From Desmonostoc muscorum LEGE 12446 (GTDB lineage Bacteria > Cyanobacteriota > Cyanobacteriia > Cyanobacteriales > Nostocaceae): a stretch of 64,000 bases of DNA. Shown here one piece after another: positions 63,267 to 64,000 of the stretch. The stretch covers positions 8,145,001 through 8,209,000 of the forward strand of contig NZ_JADEXS020000001.1 of NCBI RefSeq assembly GCF_015207005.2, given 5' to 3'. Position 1 is the first letter of the stretch; each line of letters opens with the position of its first letter. Under the pieces are notes generated by a model, which was given only the letters and a program-made list of their open reading frames with translations, had not been told where the DNA came from and did not search any database. The translations under genes were made by a program, and so were the position numbers.

Positions 63267-63389
63267 TTGTCATTGGGCATAGGGCATTGGAAGATGCAGG
63301 GGGGCACAGGAGTAGGGGGAGAATAATAACTCTTAACTCCTCACTCCTCACTCCTCACTCAGCACTTATCACTCACCACTCAGTACTCC
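63267..63389. repeat. CTCCTCA heptamer array between the aminotransferase gene and rimM
   Basis: The gap contains ACTCCTC units (about 63339-63362), their ACTCACC/ACTCAGT variants, and GGGCATA-like units near 63276. No gene is present. Confidence 0.75.
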
Positions 63390-64000
63390 TCACGCACTGA
63401 CAGCGGTACGTTGATAGGCTTCTTGGGCTACTTTGGCTAAACGTTGCATAGCAGTGACAATTTCTTCATCGCTGCCGGTGAGGCTGATACGGAAGCATTG
63501 GTGCTTGTGCGCCCACTCTTCATTTAAACCGGGGAAGAAGGTACTTCCAGGTACAATAATTACACCTACTTGCTTAAGTTCTTGGTAAAATTCCCAGTCA
63601 GTGATGGGTAAATTTTCTAACCACAACCAAGCAAAAATCGCTCCTTCACCGCGATGGAGAAACCAAGGTAAATTCTTGGGCATTGCTTGTTCTAAGCTGG
63701 TTTCTAAAACCGTAAACTTATTTTGGTAGAAGGGACGAATAACAGTCTCAGAAATTTCTACTAAGGCACCAGAATTAATTGCTAGGGCAGCGATCGCTTG
63801 ACCATAACGCGAAGAATGAAGACTCGCGTTTGCTTGGAAACACTCTAGCACCTCAATCCACTTTTCATCCCCGATCGCAATACCAATCCTTTCTCCTGGT
63901 AATCCTGCTTTGGATAAACTCATGCAGTGGAGAATATTATCGCCAAACACTGGGGTCATTTCGGTAAAGTTCAATGACGGGAAGGGAGGCGCATAAGCCG
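63390..64000 (-). CDS. Class I/II aminotransferase, C-terminal part (continues beyond window)
   Basis: The frame is open to the window edge: codons before 63974 read AYAPPFPS, so a TTG at 63974 is not the true start. The sequence YAPPFPSLNF, then MSLSKAGLPGERIGIAIG, gives the PLP-binding Lys in SLSK. The C-terminal subdomain (EGAIFAWLWLENLPITD, VIIVPGSTFFPGL, CFRISLTGSDEEI) contains the Arg that binds the substrate carboxylate. It resembles valine-pyruvate or alanine-type aminotransferases of the AvtA group, but the substrate cannot be fixed from this part. It is upstream of rimM in the same direction, 123 bp away. Confidence 0.9.
   Translation of the reverse strand, partial: AYAPPFPSLNFTEMTPVFGDNILHCMSLSKAGLPGERIGIAIGDEKWIEVLECFQANASLHSSRYGQAIAALAINSGALVEISETVIRPFYQNKFTVLETSLEQAMPKNLPWFLHRGEGAIFAWLWLENLPITDWEFYQELKQVGVIIVPGSTFFPGLNEEWAHKHQCFRISLTGSDEEIVTAMQRLAKVAQEAYQRTAVSA

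Noticed and set aside
63228..63362. Tandem short repeats considered as a CRISPR array.
   Set aside because: The units are contiguous heptamers without spacers.

Overview
The window looks like chromosome of a filamentous, probably heterocyst-forming cyanobacterium of the Nostoc/Tolypothrix/Calothrix type. The signs are frequent GCGATCGC (HIP1) octamers, many tandem heptanucleotide repeats between and inside genes, zinc-ribbon Ser/Thr kinases, a CHAT/TPR gene and a 16S-tRNA-Ile-tRNA-Ala-23S rRNA operon with a typical cyanobacterial spacer. The genus call is inference; the 16S gene here would settle it.

Layout. 1-3280: the 5' third of 23S, tRNA-Ala, tRNA-Ile and a complete 16S gene, all on the minus strand, with their promoter. 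3393-4256: divergent nadC. 4458-8487: a tightly overlapping three-gene unit of a TPR-CHAT caspase-like protease, a small helical protein and a protein ending in two membrane helices; this is the best candidate for an undescribed system, plausibly conflict or cell-death related. 8924-13052: a heterodimeric ABC exporter plus a RibD/DHFR-like reductase, joined by ATGA overlaps. 13154-17882 (minus): thioredoxin and two tandem paralogous membrane Ser/Thr kinases. 18340-19890: a PaaK/CapK-like adenylating enzyme. 20152-42513 (minus): one 22.4-kb gene for a 7,453-residue DUF4347/RTX surface or secreted protein made of nested repeat families. 44241-46883: a MASE1 hybrid histidine kinase. 47581-48570 (minus): a PfkB/adenosine-kinase-like enzyme. 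49129-51219: an SLH-like/VWA (YfbK-type) protein. 51879-59124: a roughly 1,826-residue Ser/Thr-kinase/ATPase/GAF/histidine-kinase gene split by a 1,759-bp insertion sequence. 59254-59616: a thioester-reductase fragment. 59725-62106 (minus): phosphoketolase. 62300-64000 (minus): a truncated Uma2 gene, rimM and the 3' part of an aminotransferase gene.

The region is rich in small mobile or repetitive DNA. There are at least three MITE-like elements, one with a 5-bp target duplication, and a 30-bp palindromic repeat occurs both between genes and in frame inside genes. Heptamer arrays are translated in rimM and in the PaaK-like gene. The IS insertion is clean: removing it with one TTAATT copy restores the reading frame exactly.

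Signalling and envelope functions dominate: several kinases, a giant RTX protein, a VWA protein and an exporter. No type I secretion genes for the giant protein lie in the window.
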